NCBI RefSeq assembly: GCF_051201015.1
Contig: NZ_JBPEHI010000001.1
Strand: one strand, 5' to 3'
DNA: 64,000 bases
From: Petrimonas sulfuriphila
Lineage (GTDB): Bacteria; Bacteroidota; Bacteroidia; Bacteroidales; Dysgonomonadaceae
The notes beneath the pieces are model-generated. The model searched no databases, was not told the origin of the DNA, and was given only the letters and a program-made list of their open reading frames with translations. The translations under genes were made by a program, and so were the position numbers. Numbering within the stretch: the first letter of the stretch is position 1; the number at the start of each line of letters is the position of its first letter. Below are positions 17,609 through 25,848 of this stretch, one piece after another.

Positions 17609-18217
17609 ATGACGATGTTTCTCGAAACCATTTGCATAAAGAACGGCACCGCTGTGAACCTGGAGGCTCACGTTGAGCGGATGCGGAAAACAGCAAACCG
17701 TTTCGGTTTTGCCGCCCCGGTATTGCCCTGCCTCGAATTGTTGCTCCCCGAGACGCTTCGCGAAAAGAAAGTGAAATGCAGTATAGAGTACAGGGAAACG
17801 ATCCGTACGGTCCGGTTTGTGGCATACACCCCGAAACGGATCCGTTCGCTGGTGCTGGTGGAGGCGGAGGAGCTGGACTACTCGTTCAAGTATTCCGACA
17901 GGGTGCAGCTGGAGGTGCTGAATAAACAGAGAGGGGAGAGGGATGAAGTGCTGATCGTGCAAAACGGCTGCATCACCGATACTACCTACAGCAACGTGGT
18001 TTTCCGGAAGAACGGGGAATTCTTCACGCCCCATACTTATCTGTTAAACGGGACAAAACGGCAGAGGTTATTGCGGGAATCCATCATCAAAGAAGCGGCC
18101 ATCACTGTTGATAACCTGCATGAGTTCGAGCACGTTTACCTGATCAACGCCATGCTCGACATAGAAGACGGGGTGGGCTGTCCGGTGCAGAGTATTCTAA
18201 ATTCTATAATTATTTAG
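17609..18217 (+). CDS. pabC: Aminotransferase class IV, probable 4-amino-4-deoxychorismate lyase
   Basis: With ATG at 17609, one base after the pabB stop, the protein is 202 residues; the frame is open upstream within pabB but without homology. It begins MTMFLETICIKNGTAVNLEA, has LDYSFKYSDR with the PLP lysine, and ITDTTYSNVVF, the cofactor-phosphate block of fold-type IV enzymes. The product should release pyruvate from aminodeoxychorismate to give 4-aminobenzoate. The protein is shorter than E. coli PabC (269), a common state in Bacteroidetes. Coupling with pabB supports the lyase call over a branched-chain aminotransferase. Confidence 0.85.
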   Translation: MTMFLETICIKNGTAVNLEAHVERMRKTANRFGFAAPVLPCLELLLPETLREKKVKCSIEYRETIRTVRFVAYTPKRIRSLVLVEAEELDYSFKYSDRVQLEVLNKQRGERDEVLIVQNGCITDTTYSNVVFRKNGEFFTPHTYLLNGTKRQRLLRESIIKEAAITVDNLHEFEHVYLINAMLDIEDGVGCPVQSILNSIII

Positions 18218-18233
18218 TCTTTCCGACAAAAAC

Positions 18234-19538
18234 TTATAAAGAGATAAGTGTCTTATCAATTGACACTTTTTTGTCTTTATCCACACCTGCCTTGTCTGCA
18301 TAATAATTCCAGTTGTGTACCGTATCGTTAACCTGATCAATAATTTCCTCTGCCTTTTTATTGCGGATGGAACGTCCTATCACGATCAGATCTTCCCGTG
18401 TAATATTTTCCCGCTTCCCGTTAACACTCAACGCGTGACGGCTTACCCATTCGCTTCCGGGGCGATAAGCATGACAGAGGTCGTATGCCGGGGCCAATCT
18501 CCACCGGTCTCCCTGTTTAAGAATAAAAGAGAAGTTCTTGCTATGGTCATCACAGTTGCGGGCTATCACATTAAACACCATACGGCGGAACATCTGTTCG
18601 GCTTCGGCATAAGTCAGCTTCAACTCCCGCATGGTTTGAAATAATTGTTCATAACTGTAACTGTTTACCCGGTTATAATCAAAATGTTTCATGGCGCAAA
18701 AAGTCTGTATATGATGTTTTGTATAGCTTCCTTCCCTGTCAAAGCGCCGGGTCATGAAATGGGCGCGCCCGTTCTCTTCCAATAACCGGCATGGCATCAT
18801 TTCTATTCCGCAATCCAAAGCCATCAGGTAGTACGCGTATTCAACACGTCCGTATCCATGGGTCGCTCCCAATTGCACTTCACTCACCCCGTCAAGTTTA
18901 AGCAACCAGTGTTCAAACCCTTCGGGAGCACGCGTTTGCCCGGAACGGACTTCTCCCGTTTTTTCATTGTAGGCAATCACAGCTTTGGGGTGTGCGCCCC
19001 CGGCAGATGTTCCGATTTTCAGTATTTCCCGCATGGCCTTTTCTTCCTCGGATTTTAAATTGGCTACAAAAGCCTCTTTCTTCGAAAGCATCTTGCTCGC
19101 AATTTCCACCAGGCTATCTATTTCCACCGAAAAGGTATTTACATTTTGTTTTAAAATAGCCGGCTCAATCTCCAATGCTCCCATTCCCCGTTTACCTATA
19201 AAACAAAGCATTTCTACGGGATTCATACTGTTTTCCGGCCGTCCTTGCTGCGCCAGCCACAAATTGATCAATTCATTCCCGTAACGGTCGGGCAGCATGT
19301 CCGCAAGCAATCCGGGCAACCCTTTAAAAGTATCGAAAGAAGAACCGGTTTCTTTGCGTAATTCAGGGAAGGAGTAAATTCGTTGTTCCGTGGACAACGG
19401 CATCTTTAAGGGAGACAGTTCCCATCCAAGTCTTTTAAAAGCAGGATCGTATTCAAAAGAAGCCCATCCGGATTTTTCATCCCAGGCAACGGCTCCTGCC
19501 ATTATGCCCCATATATTCACGATGGCGGTATTCATCAT
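18234..19538 (-). CDS. hipA: HipA-family serine/threonine kinase toxin
   Basis: A 434-residue full-length HipA. The N-terminal part has GLPGLLADMLPDRYGNEL; the kinase core has the glycine-rich GTSAGGAHPKAVIAY, RFDREG, and the catalytic block NVIARNCDDHSKNFSF with D330/D331, then PAYDLCHAY. E. coli HipA phosphorylates glutamyl-tRNA synthetase and causes growth arrest; other family members use other targets. It starts 9 bases after the hipB stop, the usual antitoxin-first order. All key kinase residues I can recognise are intact, so it looks active. Its stop is 16 bases from the end of converging pabC. Confidence 0.9.
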   Translation of the reverse strand: MMNTAIVNIWGIMAGAVAWDEKSGWASFEYDPAFKRLGWELSPLKMPLSTEQRIYSFPELRKETGSSFDTFKGLPGLLADMLPDRYGNELINLWLAQQGRPENSMNPVEMLCFIGKRGMGALEIEPAILKQNVNTFSVEIDSLVEIASKMLSKKEAFVANLKSEEEKAMREILKIGTSAGGAHPKAVIAYNEKTGEVRSGQTRAPEGFEHWLLKLDGVSEVQLGATHGYGRVEYAYYLMALDCGIEMMPCRLLEENGRAHFMTRRFDREGSYTKHHIQTFCAMKHFDYNRVNSYSYEQLFQTMRELKLTYAEAEQMFRRMVFNVIARNCDDHSKNFSFILKQGDRWRLAPAYDLCHAYRPGSEWVSRHALSVNGKRENITREDLIVIGRSIRNKKAEEIIDQVNDTVHNWNYYADKAGVDKDKKVSIDKTLISL

Positions 19539-19547
19539 TTACCAATT

Positions 19548-19910
19548 TTACCAATCAATATTCTCATTATCTGATTTATCTGTTTTCCTCCTTTTAGGAA
19601 AAGAAACCCGCTGTTTTTTTTTTCTCTCGGCTTGAGCCAGGGCTAACGGACTTTGCCGGCGGACAACCACAAAAACATCCATGATATGTAATTGATCCAA
19701 TACCCGCAATACCCGAATGAGTGTTGCGACCGTTACTGTGTCACCTCTTTCCAGCAAACTGAGTGTGGAGCGGCTTATTCCTGCATCTTCAGCAAGCATC
19801 GCCTGGGTTTTATTTTGCTCCATACGGTGATGTTTTACAAATTCTCCGATTTGACTGAGAATGTGATCATCACTCATTGCATTCCAATCGTTGCGTGATA
19901 TATCATTCAT
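19548..19910 (-). CDS. hipB: HipB-like XRE-family antitoxin
   Basis: A 120-residue protein. Residues about 20-80 are an XRE helix-turn-helix (IGEFVKHHRMEQNKTQAMLA then DAGISRSTLSLLERGDTVTV), followed by ALAQAERKKKQRVSFPKRRK, a basic C-terminal tail of about 35 residues that is longer than in E. coli HipB. It should bind the operon promoter and neutralise HipA. The start follows a -7 element by 38 bases. The basic tail may contact DNA or the toxin; that is inference. Confidence 0.88.
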   Translation of the reverse strand: MNDISRNDWNAMSDDHILSQIGEFVKHHRMEQNKTQAMLAEDAGISRSTLSLLERGDTVTVATLIRVLRVLDQLHIMDVFVVVRRQSPLALAQAERKKKQRVSFPKRRKTDKSDNENIDW

Positions 19911-19948
19911 AACAGAAGTTTTTTATGTATAGTGAATGAAAAACAACA

Positions 19949-19956
19949 CAAAGATA
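19949..19956 (-). promoter_or_regulatory. Candidate hipBA promoter -7 element
   Basis: Minus strand reads TATCTTTG. Just upstream (19976-19990) lies ACTAG-GA-CACTAGTG, with two CTAG cores 8 bases apart and a perfect 8-base palindrome, placed where HipB could block the polymerase. The operator role is a guess from position. Confidence 0.4.
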
Positions 19957-20002
19957 TCATTTTTTAATCAATAAAACTAGGACACTAGTGATTACGTATA
20001 AT

Positions 20003-20047
20003 AAAAAAAGGGGTGTATCACAAAATGTGTGATTTCACCCTCTTTTT
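20003..20047 (-). terminator. Rho-independent terminator after the ilv operon
   Basis: GGGTG (20011-20015) pairs with CACCC (20036-20040) and TCACA with TGTGA inside. On the minus strand the stem is followed by a run of seven T. It lies about 115 bases after the ilvC stop and before the hipBA promoter; a T run on the other side could let it work both ways. Confidence 0.75.
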
Positions 20048-20160
20048 ATTCGGATACTTATTACTTATCTGATTTGATCTGAGAACAAATTCAAATATTC
20101 ATTTCTCAAAAGGTAAATTTTTATTTTGAGACAACCTTCTTTATAAAAATAATAGAACCC

Positions 20161-21207
20161 TTAGTTGTTCTCCGGACGTAATTTTCTTACTACGGCTCCG
20201 GTCTGCCACATCTCGCTTTCGCGGAGGGCTTTGAGCTCTTTTTCCAAACCTTCACGATAGTTGGCTTTGGAGTTGGTGTCGATGGAGCGTTGCGCTTCAT
20301 TCCCGCTGGCCACTTCTTTATAAAGTTTTTCGAAGACGGGCTTTGTTGCATCGTGGAATGGTGTCATCCAGTCCAACGCACCGCGCTGAGCAGTTGTTGA
20401 GCAGTTGGCATACATCCAGTCCATCCCTTTTGCGGCAAAAAGCGGCATCAACGACTGTGTGAGCTCTTCTACCGTTTCGTTGAACGCTTCCGACGGGGTG
20501 TGTCCGTTTTCGCGGAGTACTTCGTACTGAGCCAGTAAGAGTCCCTGGATGGCACCCATTAATGTTCCGCGTTCACCGGTGAGGTCTGAGTATACTTCGC
20601 GTTTAAATGTTGTTTCGAACAGATAACCCGATCCAACACCAATTCCCAATGCAACAACACGGTCGAAAGCGCGTCCGGTAGCGTCCTGGAAAATGGCGTA
20701 AGAAGAGTTCAACCCGCGTCCTTCCAGGAACATTGTTCTCAACGAAGTTCCCGATCCTTTTGGTGCTACAAGGATTACATCCACATCGGCGGGCGGAATA
20801 ATTCCCGTGCGTTCTTTGTAAGTAATTCCAAATCCGTGTGAGAAGTACAATGCTTTACCGGGAGTAAGATGCTTTTTCACCGTTGGCCAAACTTCAATTT
20901 GTGCTGCATCTGAAAGCAAATATTGAATAATGGTTGCTTTCTCACACGCCTCTTCAATTTCGAAAAGCGTTTCACCCGGAACCCAGCCATCAGCAACAGC
21001 TTTGTCCCAGGTTTTTCCTCCTTTGCGTTGTCCGACGATTACGTTGAAACCATTGTCACGCAGGTTTAACGATTGGCCCGGACCTTGAACACCGTAGCCG
21101 ATTACTGCTATTGTTTCGTTTTTAAGAACTTCCTGTGCTTTACTTAATGGAAATTCTTCGCGGGTAACTACATTTTCTTCTACCCCGCCAAAATTCATTT
21201 TTGCCAT
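20161..21207 (-). CDS. ilvC: Ketol-acid reductoisomerase
   Basis: Starting at MAKMNFGGVEENVVTREEF (ATG 21207) the enzyme is 348 residues, the usual Bacteroidales length; the in-frame start at 21243 adds an unrelated dozen residues. It has the nucleotide-binding turn IAVIGYGVQGPGQSLNLRDN, the VDVILVAPKGSGTSLR block, and metal-binding acidic residues in SDLTGERGTLMG. It isomerises and reduces acetolactate or acetohydroxybutyrate for valine, leucine and isoleucine. It is last in the nine-gene operon, 256 bases after ilvN; that gap carries a long hairpin. Confidence 0.93.
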   Translation of the reverse strand: MAKMNFGGVEENVVTREEFPLSKAQEVLKNETIAVIGYGVQGPGQSLNLRDNGFNVIVGQRKGGKTWDKAVADGWVPGETLFEIEEACEKATIIQYLLSDAAQIEVWPTVKKHLTPGKALYFSHGFGITYKERTGIIPPADVDVILVAPKGSGTSLRTMFLEGRGLNSSYAIFQDATGRAFDRVVALGIGVGSGYLFETTFKREVYSDLTGERGTLMGAIQGLLLAQYEVLRENGHTPSEAFNETVEELTQSLMPLFAAKGMDWMYANCSTTAQRGALDWMTPFHDATKPVFEKLYKEVASGNEAQRSIDTNSKANYREGLEKELKALRESEMWQTGAVVRKLRPENN

Positions 21208-21319
21208 ATTTTTTATTGATTTTAAAACCGGGAACAAAGACACATCCGGCCCTTGCTTCCCCGGTCTGATTATTTACATTTTTATTGTTTTCGAATACAA
21301 TTGATTACGAAATGTTTAG

Positions 21320-21428
21320 ATGTTTTATGGGGTACCCGTCGATAAAGCAGGCGTAATCTGATATGTTGTTTGAGCGAAGCGAGTTATTTATCAGATAGCC
21401 TGTGAATCGGTAACGGGTCACAAAACAT
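21320..21428 (-). repeat. 109-base nested hairpin between ilvN and ilvC
   Basis: Five arm pairs close on one centre: ATGTTTT/AAAACAT (21320, 21422), ACCCGT/ACGGGT (21334, 21413), CGAT/ATCG (21340, 21406), CAGGC/GCCTG (21348, 21398) and ATCTGATA/TATCAGAT (21356, 21389). The loop holds GAGCGAAGCGAG. About 30 base pairs could form in RNA from either strand. No T run follows, so it is unlikely to be a simple terminator; an mRNA-stability or processing element, or a small palindromic insertion, fits better. Confidence 0.7.
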
Positions 21429-21463
21429 TGTCAATTGAGTAATTAGTTGTATTCATATTTATA

Positions 21464-22030
21464 TTATTTAGGATGTGATAGTTGTTCCTGCTTCATCTCT
21501 TCCCGCTGCGCCAGCATGTCGCTCAGGCGTTCCACCTTCGACTTGGTGATGGCTATTCTTCCGGAGCGGATGAACTGCAGGACGCCGATCTTCTCGGCCA
21601 GCTCGTTGAAAAGCCCCTGCGTTTCGGCGTAATGCCCGGCCTTGAGGAACACCACGCAGTCGTTGTTGACCTCGAGCACCCGGATGTTGTATTTCCGGAT
21701 GAGGTATTCGATGGACCCGTGTTCCATAATCTTATCGGTAGCCAGTTTGTACAGGGCCAGCTCCTGGTGGATCAGCTCGTTGTCCACATTGAAGTAGGCT
21801 TTGAGCACATCGATACGTTTGTCAATCTGGCGCACCAGCTTTTTCATCGCTTCGTCGGATTCCGCAAAAACGGTGATGGTGAACTTATGGATGCCTGCCA
21901 GGGCCGAGGGCGAGACCGAGAGGGTTTCGATGTTCAGTTGCCGGCGCGTGAAGATGGTGGTGATCTGGTTGAGCACCCCTACCGTATTTTCTGAGAAAAT
22001 GGTGACGGTATATAATGTTTTTCCTTCCAT
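21464..22030 (-). CDS. ilvN: Acetolactate synthase small (regulatory) subunit
   Basis: A 188-residue protein with an N-terminal ACT domain (LYTVTIFSENTVGVLNQITT, RRQLNIETLSVSPSALAGIH) and the C-terminal domain of IlvN/IlvH (IMEHGSIEYLIRKYNIRVLE). It activates the large subunit and gives valine feedback inhibition in studied homologues. It begins 12 bases after the ilvB stop, so the two subunits are made together. Length is close to long-type IlvH rather than the short E. coli IlvN. Confidence 0.92.
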   Translation of the reverse strand: MEGKTLYTVTIFSENTVGVLNQITTIFTRRQLNIETLSVSPSALAGIHKFTITVFAESDEAMKKLVRQIDKRIDVLKAYFNVDNELIHQELALYKLATDKIMEHGSIEYLIRKYNIRVLEVNNDCVVFLKAGHYAETQGLFNELAEKIGVLQFIRSGRIAITKSKVERLSDMLAQREEMKQEQLSHPK

Positions 22031-22042
22031 AATTTGTTGAGT

Positions 22043-23800
22043 TTAGAGTTTGTGTCCGTTTCCAATCAGTATATCGGTAACGCTTCCGCCGGCAGGTACC
22101 ATGGGATAAACCATTCCTTTGGTTTCCACCACTGCTTCGAGCAGGTAGGCGCCCTCGTGGGACAGCATCTCCTCGATGGCGCTGTCCAGCTCTTTCCGGT
22201 CGGTCACTTTCCTTCCCCGGATGCCGTAGGCTTCGGCAATCTTTACGAAGTCGGGATTCTTGAGATGTGTCTCGGAGTATCGTTCATCGAAGAAGAGCTC
22301 CTGCCACTGCCGGACCATGCCCAGGTAGTTGTTGTTCAGCAGGATAATCTTGACGTCGATGTTGTACTCCAGGATGGTTCCGAGCTCCTGGATGGACATC
22401 TGCAGGCCACCGTCCCCGACGAAGATGCAGACGGTGCGGTCGGGAGCCCCGTATTTCGCCCCGATCCCGGCGGGAAGCCCGAACCCCATGGTGCCCAGTC
22501 CGCCCGAAGTGACCATGCTGCGTGTCTGTGTGGATTTGAAATAGCGGGTGGCCATCATCTGGTGTTGCCCTACGTCGGTCACGCATACTGCCTTATGTCC
22601 CGTAGCTTCCGATACCTTGTTCACCACTTCACCCATCTTCAGTTCTCCTCCGTTTTCGGGATACAGTTCGGCCTTGATGACGCAATCGAACTCCGTCTTT
22701 TTGTACTGTCCGAATTTCTCCATCCACTCCGAATGTTTACGTTCCTCGATCAGGGCCGTGACGAGCGGCAGTGTGTCTTTGGCATTACCCAGCACCTTTA
22801 CGGTGGTTTTCACGTTCTTGTCCATCTCTGCCAGGTCGATGTCGAAATGAATGATTTTTGCCTGACGGGCATAGGTGTTGAGGTTGCCGGTGACACGGTC
22901 GTCGAAACGCATGCCGATGGCGATCAGCACGTCGCACTCGTTGGTATTCATGTTGGGAGCGATATTACCGTGCATCCCCAGCATCCCTGCGTTGAGCGGG
23001 TGGTCGGAGGGGATGGCGGAAAGCCCGAGGATGGTAGAGCCGAACGGAATGCCGCCTTTCTCCAGGAAAGCCAGCAGCTCCTGCTCCGCATTTCCGAGGA
23101 TCACGCCTTGTCCTACTAGCGCCAGGGGTTTTTGTGCCCGGTTAATCAGCTCAGCAGCCGCTTTGATATTTTCTGTTTCCGGCTCAGGAAAAGGGATGTA
23201 GCTTCTCAGGAACGATGTCCTGCTGTAGGTGTAGTCGAGTTTGTTGATCTGCGCATCCTTCGTTATGTCGAGGACCACCGGGCCGGGCCGGCCGCTTTTG
23301 GCAATGTAAAAGGCACGGGAAACGGCCCAGGGGATCTCTTCCGCCCGCCTTACCTGATAGGCCCACTTGGTGATGGGTTGGGTGATACCGATCACATCGG
23401 CTTCCTGAAAGGCATCGGAGCCTAGCAAGCCCGATATAACCTGTCCCGAGATCACCACCAGTGGGGTGCTGTCCATCATGGCGTCGGTGATTCCGGTTAC
23501 GGCGTTGGTGGCTCCGGGGCCGGAGGTGACCAGGGCAACACCGGTTTTCCTGGATACGCGTGCGTAGCCTTGTGCTGCGTGGACGGCCCCTTGTTCGTGA
23601 CGGACCAGGATATGTTTTATGTCGTTCTTATGATCGTACAGCGCGTCGAAAACGGGCATGATGGCGCCGCCGGGATAGCCGAACATGGTATCTACGCCTT
23701 CGGCCAGTAACGAGCGGATAAGGGCCTCACTTCCCGAAATGTTTACCTTGGCCTCCTCTGTGGAGGGTTGGGTGGATTGTGAATGATTACTCCTGTTCAT
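22043..23800 (-). CDS. ilvB: Acetolactate synthase large (catalytic) subunit
   Basis: A 585-residue thiamine-diphosphate enzyme with all three domains. Landmarks are GVDTMFGYPGGAIMPVFDAL with the catalytic glutamate in LVRHEQGAVHAAQGYAR, the FAD-domain segment AIGMRFDDRVTGNL, and the cofactor motif GDGGLQMSIQELGTILEYN ending in NNNYLGMVRQWQ. It condenses two pyruvates to acetolactate or pyruvate with 2-oxobutyrate to acetohydroxybutyrate. It starts 20 bases after ilvD and is followed by its small subunit. Confidence 0.94.
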   Translation of the reverse strand: MNRSNHSQSTQPSTEEAKVNISGSEALIRSLLAEGVDTMFGYPGGAIMPVFDALYDHKNDIKHILVRHEQGAVHAAQGYARVSRKTGVALVTSGPGATNAVTGITDAMMDSTPLVVISGQVISGLLGSDAFQEADVIGITQPITKWAYQVRRAEEIPWAVSRAFYIAKSGRPGPVVLDITKDAQINKLDYTYSRTSFLRSYIPFPEPETENIKAAAELINRAQKPLALVGQGVILGNAEQELLAFLEKGGIPFGSTILGLSAIPSDHPLNAGMLGMHGNIAPNMNTNECDVLIAIGMRFDDRVTGNLNTYARQAKIIHFDIDLAEMDKNVKTTVKVLGNAKDTLPLVTALIEERKHSEWMEKFGQYKKTEFDCVIKAELYPENGGELKMGEVVNKVSEATGHKAVCVTDVGQHQMMATRYFKSTQTRSMVTSGGLGTMGFGLPAGIGAKYGAPDRTVCIFVGDGGLQMSIQELGTILEYNIDVKIILLNNNYLGMVRQWQELFFDERYSETHLKNPDFVKIAEAYGIRGRKVTDRKELDSAIEEMLSHEGAYLLEAVVETKGMVYPMVPAGGSVTDILIGNGHKL

Positions 23801-23820
23801 ATTTGTAGATTTATAGACTG

Positions 23821-25659
23821 TTATAGTATTCTCACACCGCCTAAATCGGCTGAACTGACGAAATGGGCGTAGAGCTTCAGTGCGTTGGATACTTTCCTGT
23901 CCCTGACCGGCTTAAAGGCGGCTTTCCCTTTCGCCTCCTCCTGTTTTCTCCGTTCCGCCAGCTCGGCGTCGGAGAGTTGGACCCGGATGATCCGGTTGGG
24001 AATATCGATTTCGATAACATCACCGTCTTTCACAAGCCCGATGTTGCCCCCGGCAGCCGCTTCAGGAGATATATGCCCGATGGACAGGCCCGAGGTGCCT
24101 CCCGAGAACCGTCCGTCGGTAATCAGGGCGCAGGCTTTTCCCAAATGTTTTGCTTTGATGTAGGAAGTGGGGTAGAGCATCTCCTGCATCCCCGGCCCTC
24201 CCTTAGGCCCTTCGTACACGATGACGACCACGTCGCCGGCTTCAATCTCTCCGTTCAGGATCCCGGTGCACGCTTCGTCCTGGGAATGGTACACCTTGGC
24301 TTTTCCCGAGAATTTCCAGATATTCTCATCTACCCCTGCCGTTTTCACCACGCAGCCGTTCTGTGCGATGTTCCCTTTCAGGACGGCGAGTCCGCCGTCG
24401 AGGGTATAGGCATTCGCGATGTTCCGGATACAACCGTCTTCCCGGTCGGCATCGAGGGTTTTGTAAACGGCGTTTTGCGAGCCCATGACCAGGTTAAACC
24501 TGTTTCCCGGTGCCGAGCTGTAGATCGCTTGCGCCTCGGGATGGATATTTTCTGTTGTGATGTCGTACTTTTCTATCGCCTGTTTCAGCGTCAGTCCGTC
24601 GGCACGGTGGACCGATGTGTCGATCAGCCCGCCTTTTGCCAGTTCGCCCACGATACCCAGAATGCCTCCGGCGCGGTTCACATCCTGGACGTGGTACTTC
24701 TTGGTGTTGGGCGCTACTTTGCATACGCAAGGCACCTTACGCGAGAGGGCGTCGATATCGTCCATCGTGAAATCCACTTCCGCCTCACGGGCAATGGCCA
24801 GCAGGTGCAGGATGGTGTTGGTGGAGCCGCCCATGGCGATGTCGAGCGACATGGCGTTGAGGAACGCCGCGCGTGTGGCGATGTTCCTCGGCAGCACGCT
24901 TTCGTCGCCATCGAAATAGTAGCGGTAGGCGTTTTCCACGATCTGCCCTGCTGCTTTGCGGAAGAGTTCGATGCGGTTGGCGTGTGTGGCCACGATCGTT
25001 CCGTTGCCGGGCAGTGCCAGGCCGATGGCTTCGTTGAGGCAGTTCATGGAGTTGGCGGTAAACATTCCCGAGCATGAGCCGCAGGTGGGGCAAGCCAGCT
25101 TTTCGAGCTGCGAGATGCGGTCGTCCGACACGGCATCGTCGGCCGATTCGATCATCGCATCGATCAGGTCGATGGATTCGTCGCCGATCTTTCCCGCCTC
25201 CATGGGCCCGCCGGAAACAAAGATGGCGGGGATGTTCAGCCGCATGGCTGCCATGAGCATGCCCGGCGTTATCTTGTCGCAGTTGCTGATGCACACCATC
25301 GCATCCACCTTGTGCGCGTTAATCATATATTCTATGGAGTCGGCAATCAGGTCGCGCGACGGTAACGAGTAGAGCATCCCGTCGTGGCCCATGGCGATGC
25401 CGTCGTCCACGGCGATGGTGTTGAATTCGGCGGCAAAGCACCCCAGCTTTTCGATTTCGGCTTTCACCATCTGCCCGATATCGTGCAGGTGTGCGTGCCC
25501 GGGCACAAACTGGGTGAATGAATTCACCACGGCGATGATGGGTTTTCCCATCTGCTCGTCTTTCATTCCGTTAGCCCTCCACAGCGCGCGTGCGCCGGCC
25601 ATCAGGCGGCCCTGAGTGGAGGTGTAGCTCCGGAGGTATTTATTGTCTTTACGGTTCAT
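23821..25659 (-). CDS. ilvD: Dihydroxy-acid dehydratase
   Basis: A 612-residue enzyme with the family length and iron-sulfur cysteines in VCISNCDKITPGMLMAAMRL and CPTCGSCSGMFTANSMNCLN. The C-terminal part has LITDGRFSGGTSGLSIGHIS. It dehydrates the dihydroxy acids from IlvC to the keto acids of valine and isoleucine. It follows leuB after a 188-base gap nearly filled by a hexanucleotide tract, the only long non-coding interval in the front half of the operon. Confidence 0.95.
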   Translation of the reverse strand: MNRKDNKYLRSYTSTQGRLMAGARALWRANGMKDEQMGKPIIAVVNSFTQFVPGHAHLHDIGQMVKAEIEKLGCFAAEFNTIAVDDGIAMGHDGMLYSLPSRDLIADSIEYMINAHKVDAMVCISNCDKITPGMLMAAMRLNIPAIFVSGGPMEAGKIGDESIDLIDAMIESADDAVSDDRISQLEKLACPTCGSCSGMFTANSMNCLNEAIGLALPGNGTIVATHANRIELFRKAAGQIVENAYRYYFDGDESVLPRNIATRAAFLNAMSLDIAMGGSTNTILHLLAIAREAEVDFTMDDIDALSRKVPCVCKVAPNTKKYHVQDVNRAGGILGIVGELAKGGLIDTSVHRADGLTLKQAIEKYDITTENIHPEAQAIYSSAPGNRFNLVMGSQNAVYKTLDADREDGCIRNIANAYTLDGGLAVLKGNIAQNGCVVKTAGVDENIWKFSGKAKVYHSQDEACTGILNGEIEAGDVVVIVYEGPKGGPGMQEMLYPTSYIKAKHLGKACALITDGRFSGGTSGLSIGHISPEAAAGGNIGLVKDGDVIEIDIPNRIIRVQLSDAELAERRKQEEAKGKAAFKPVRDRKVSNALKLYAHFVSSADLGGVRIL

Positions 25660-25692
25660 TCCTGTATGTTCCTATTTTTATTGTTTTCTTTT

Positions 25693-25848
25693 ATTTCAAT
25701 CTCTATTTCAATCTCTATTTCAATCTTAATCTCAATCTCTATCTCTATTTCAATCTCTATTTCAATCTCTATTTCAATCTTAATCTCTATCCCTATTTCA
25801 ATCTCAATTTCAATCTCAAATTCAATCTTATTCTCTATCTCTATTTCT
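25693..25848 (-). repeat. Hexanucleotide tandem tract (26 units) between leuB and ilvD
   Basis: On the plus strand 26 consecutive six-base units of the form ATYTCW (ATTTCA, ATCTCT, ATCTCA, ATCTTA) fill 156 bases with only a few substitutions. In the operon message this becomes a purine-rich, C-free series of TGAAAT and AGAGAT. The tract touches the leuB stop codon and ends 33 bases before the ilvD ATG. Alternating ATTTCA/ATCTCT units also give a 12-base period. Confidence 0.9.

Noticed and set aside
22034..25077. Long plus-strand frames (361 and 404 codons) opposite ilvB and ilvD
   Set aside because: They are antisense to well-supported enzymes, carry no recognisable domains, and arise from the high GC third positions of the true genes.
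25693..25848. CRISPR-like array
   Set aside because: Units are contiguous hexamers without unique spacers or 25-40-base repeats.
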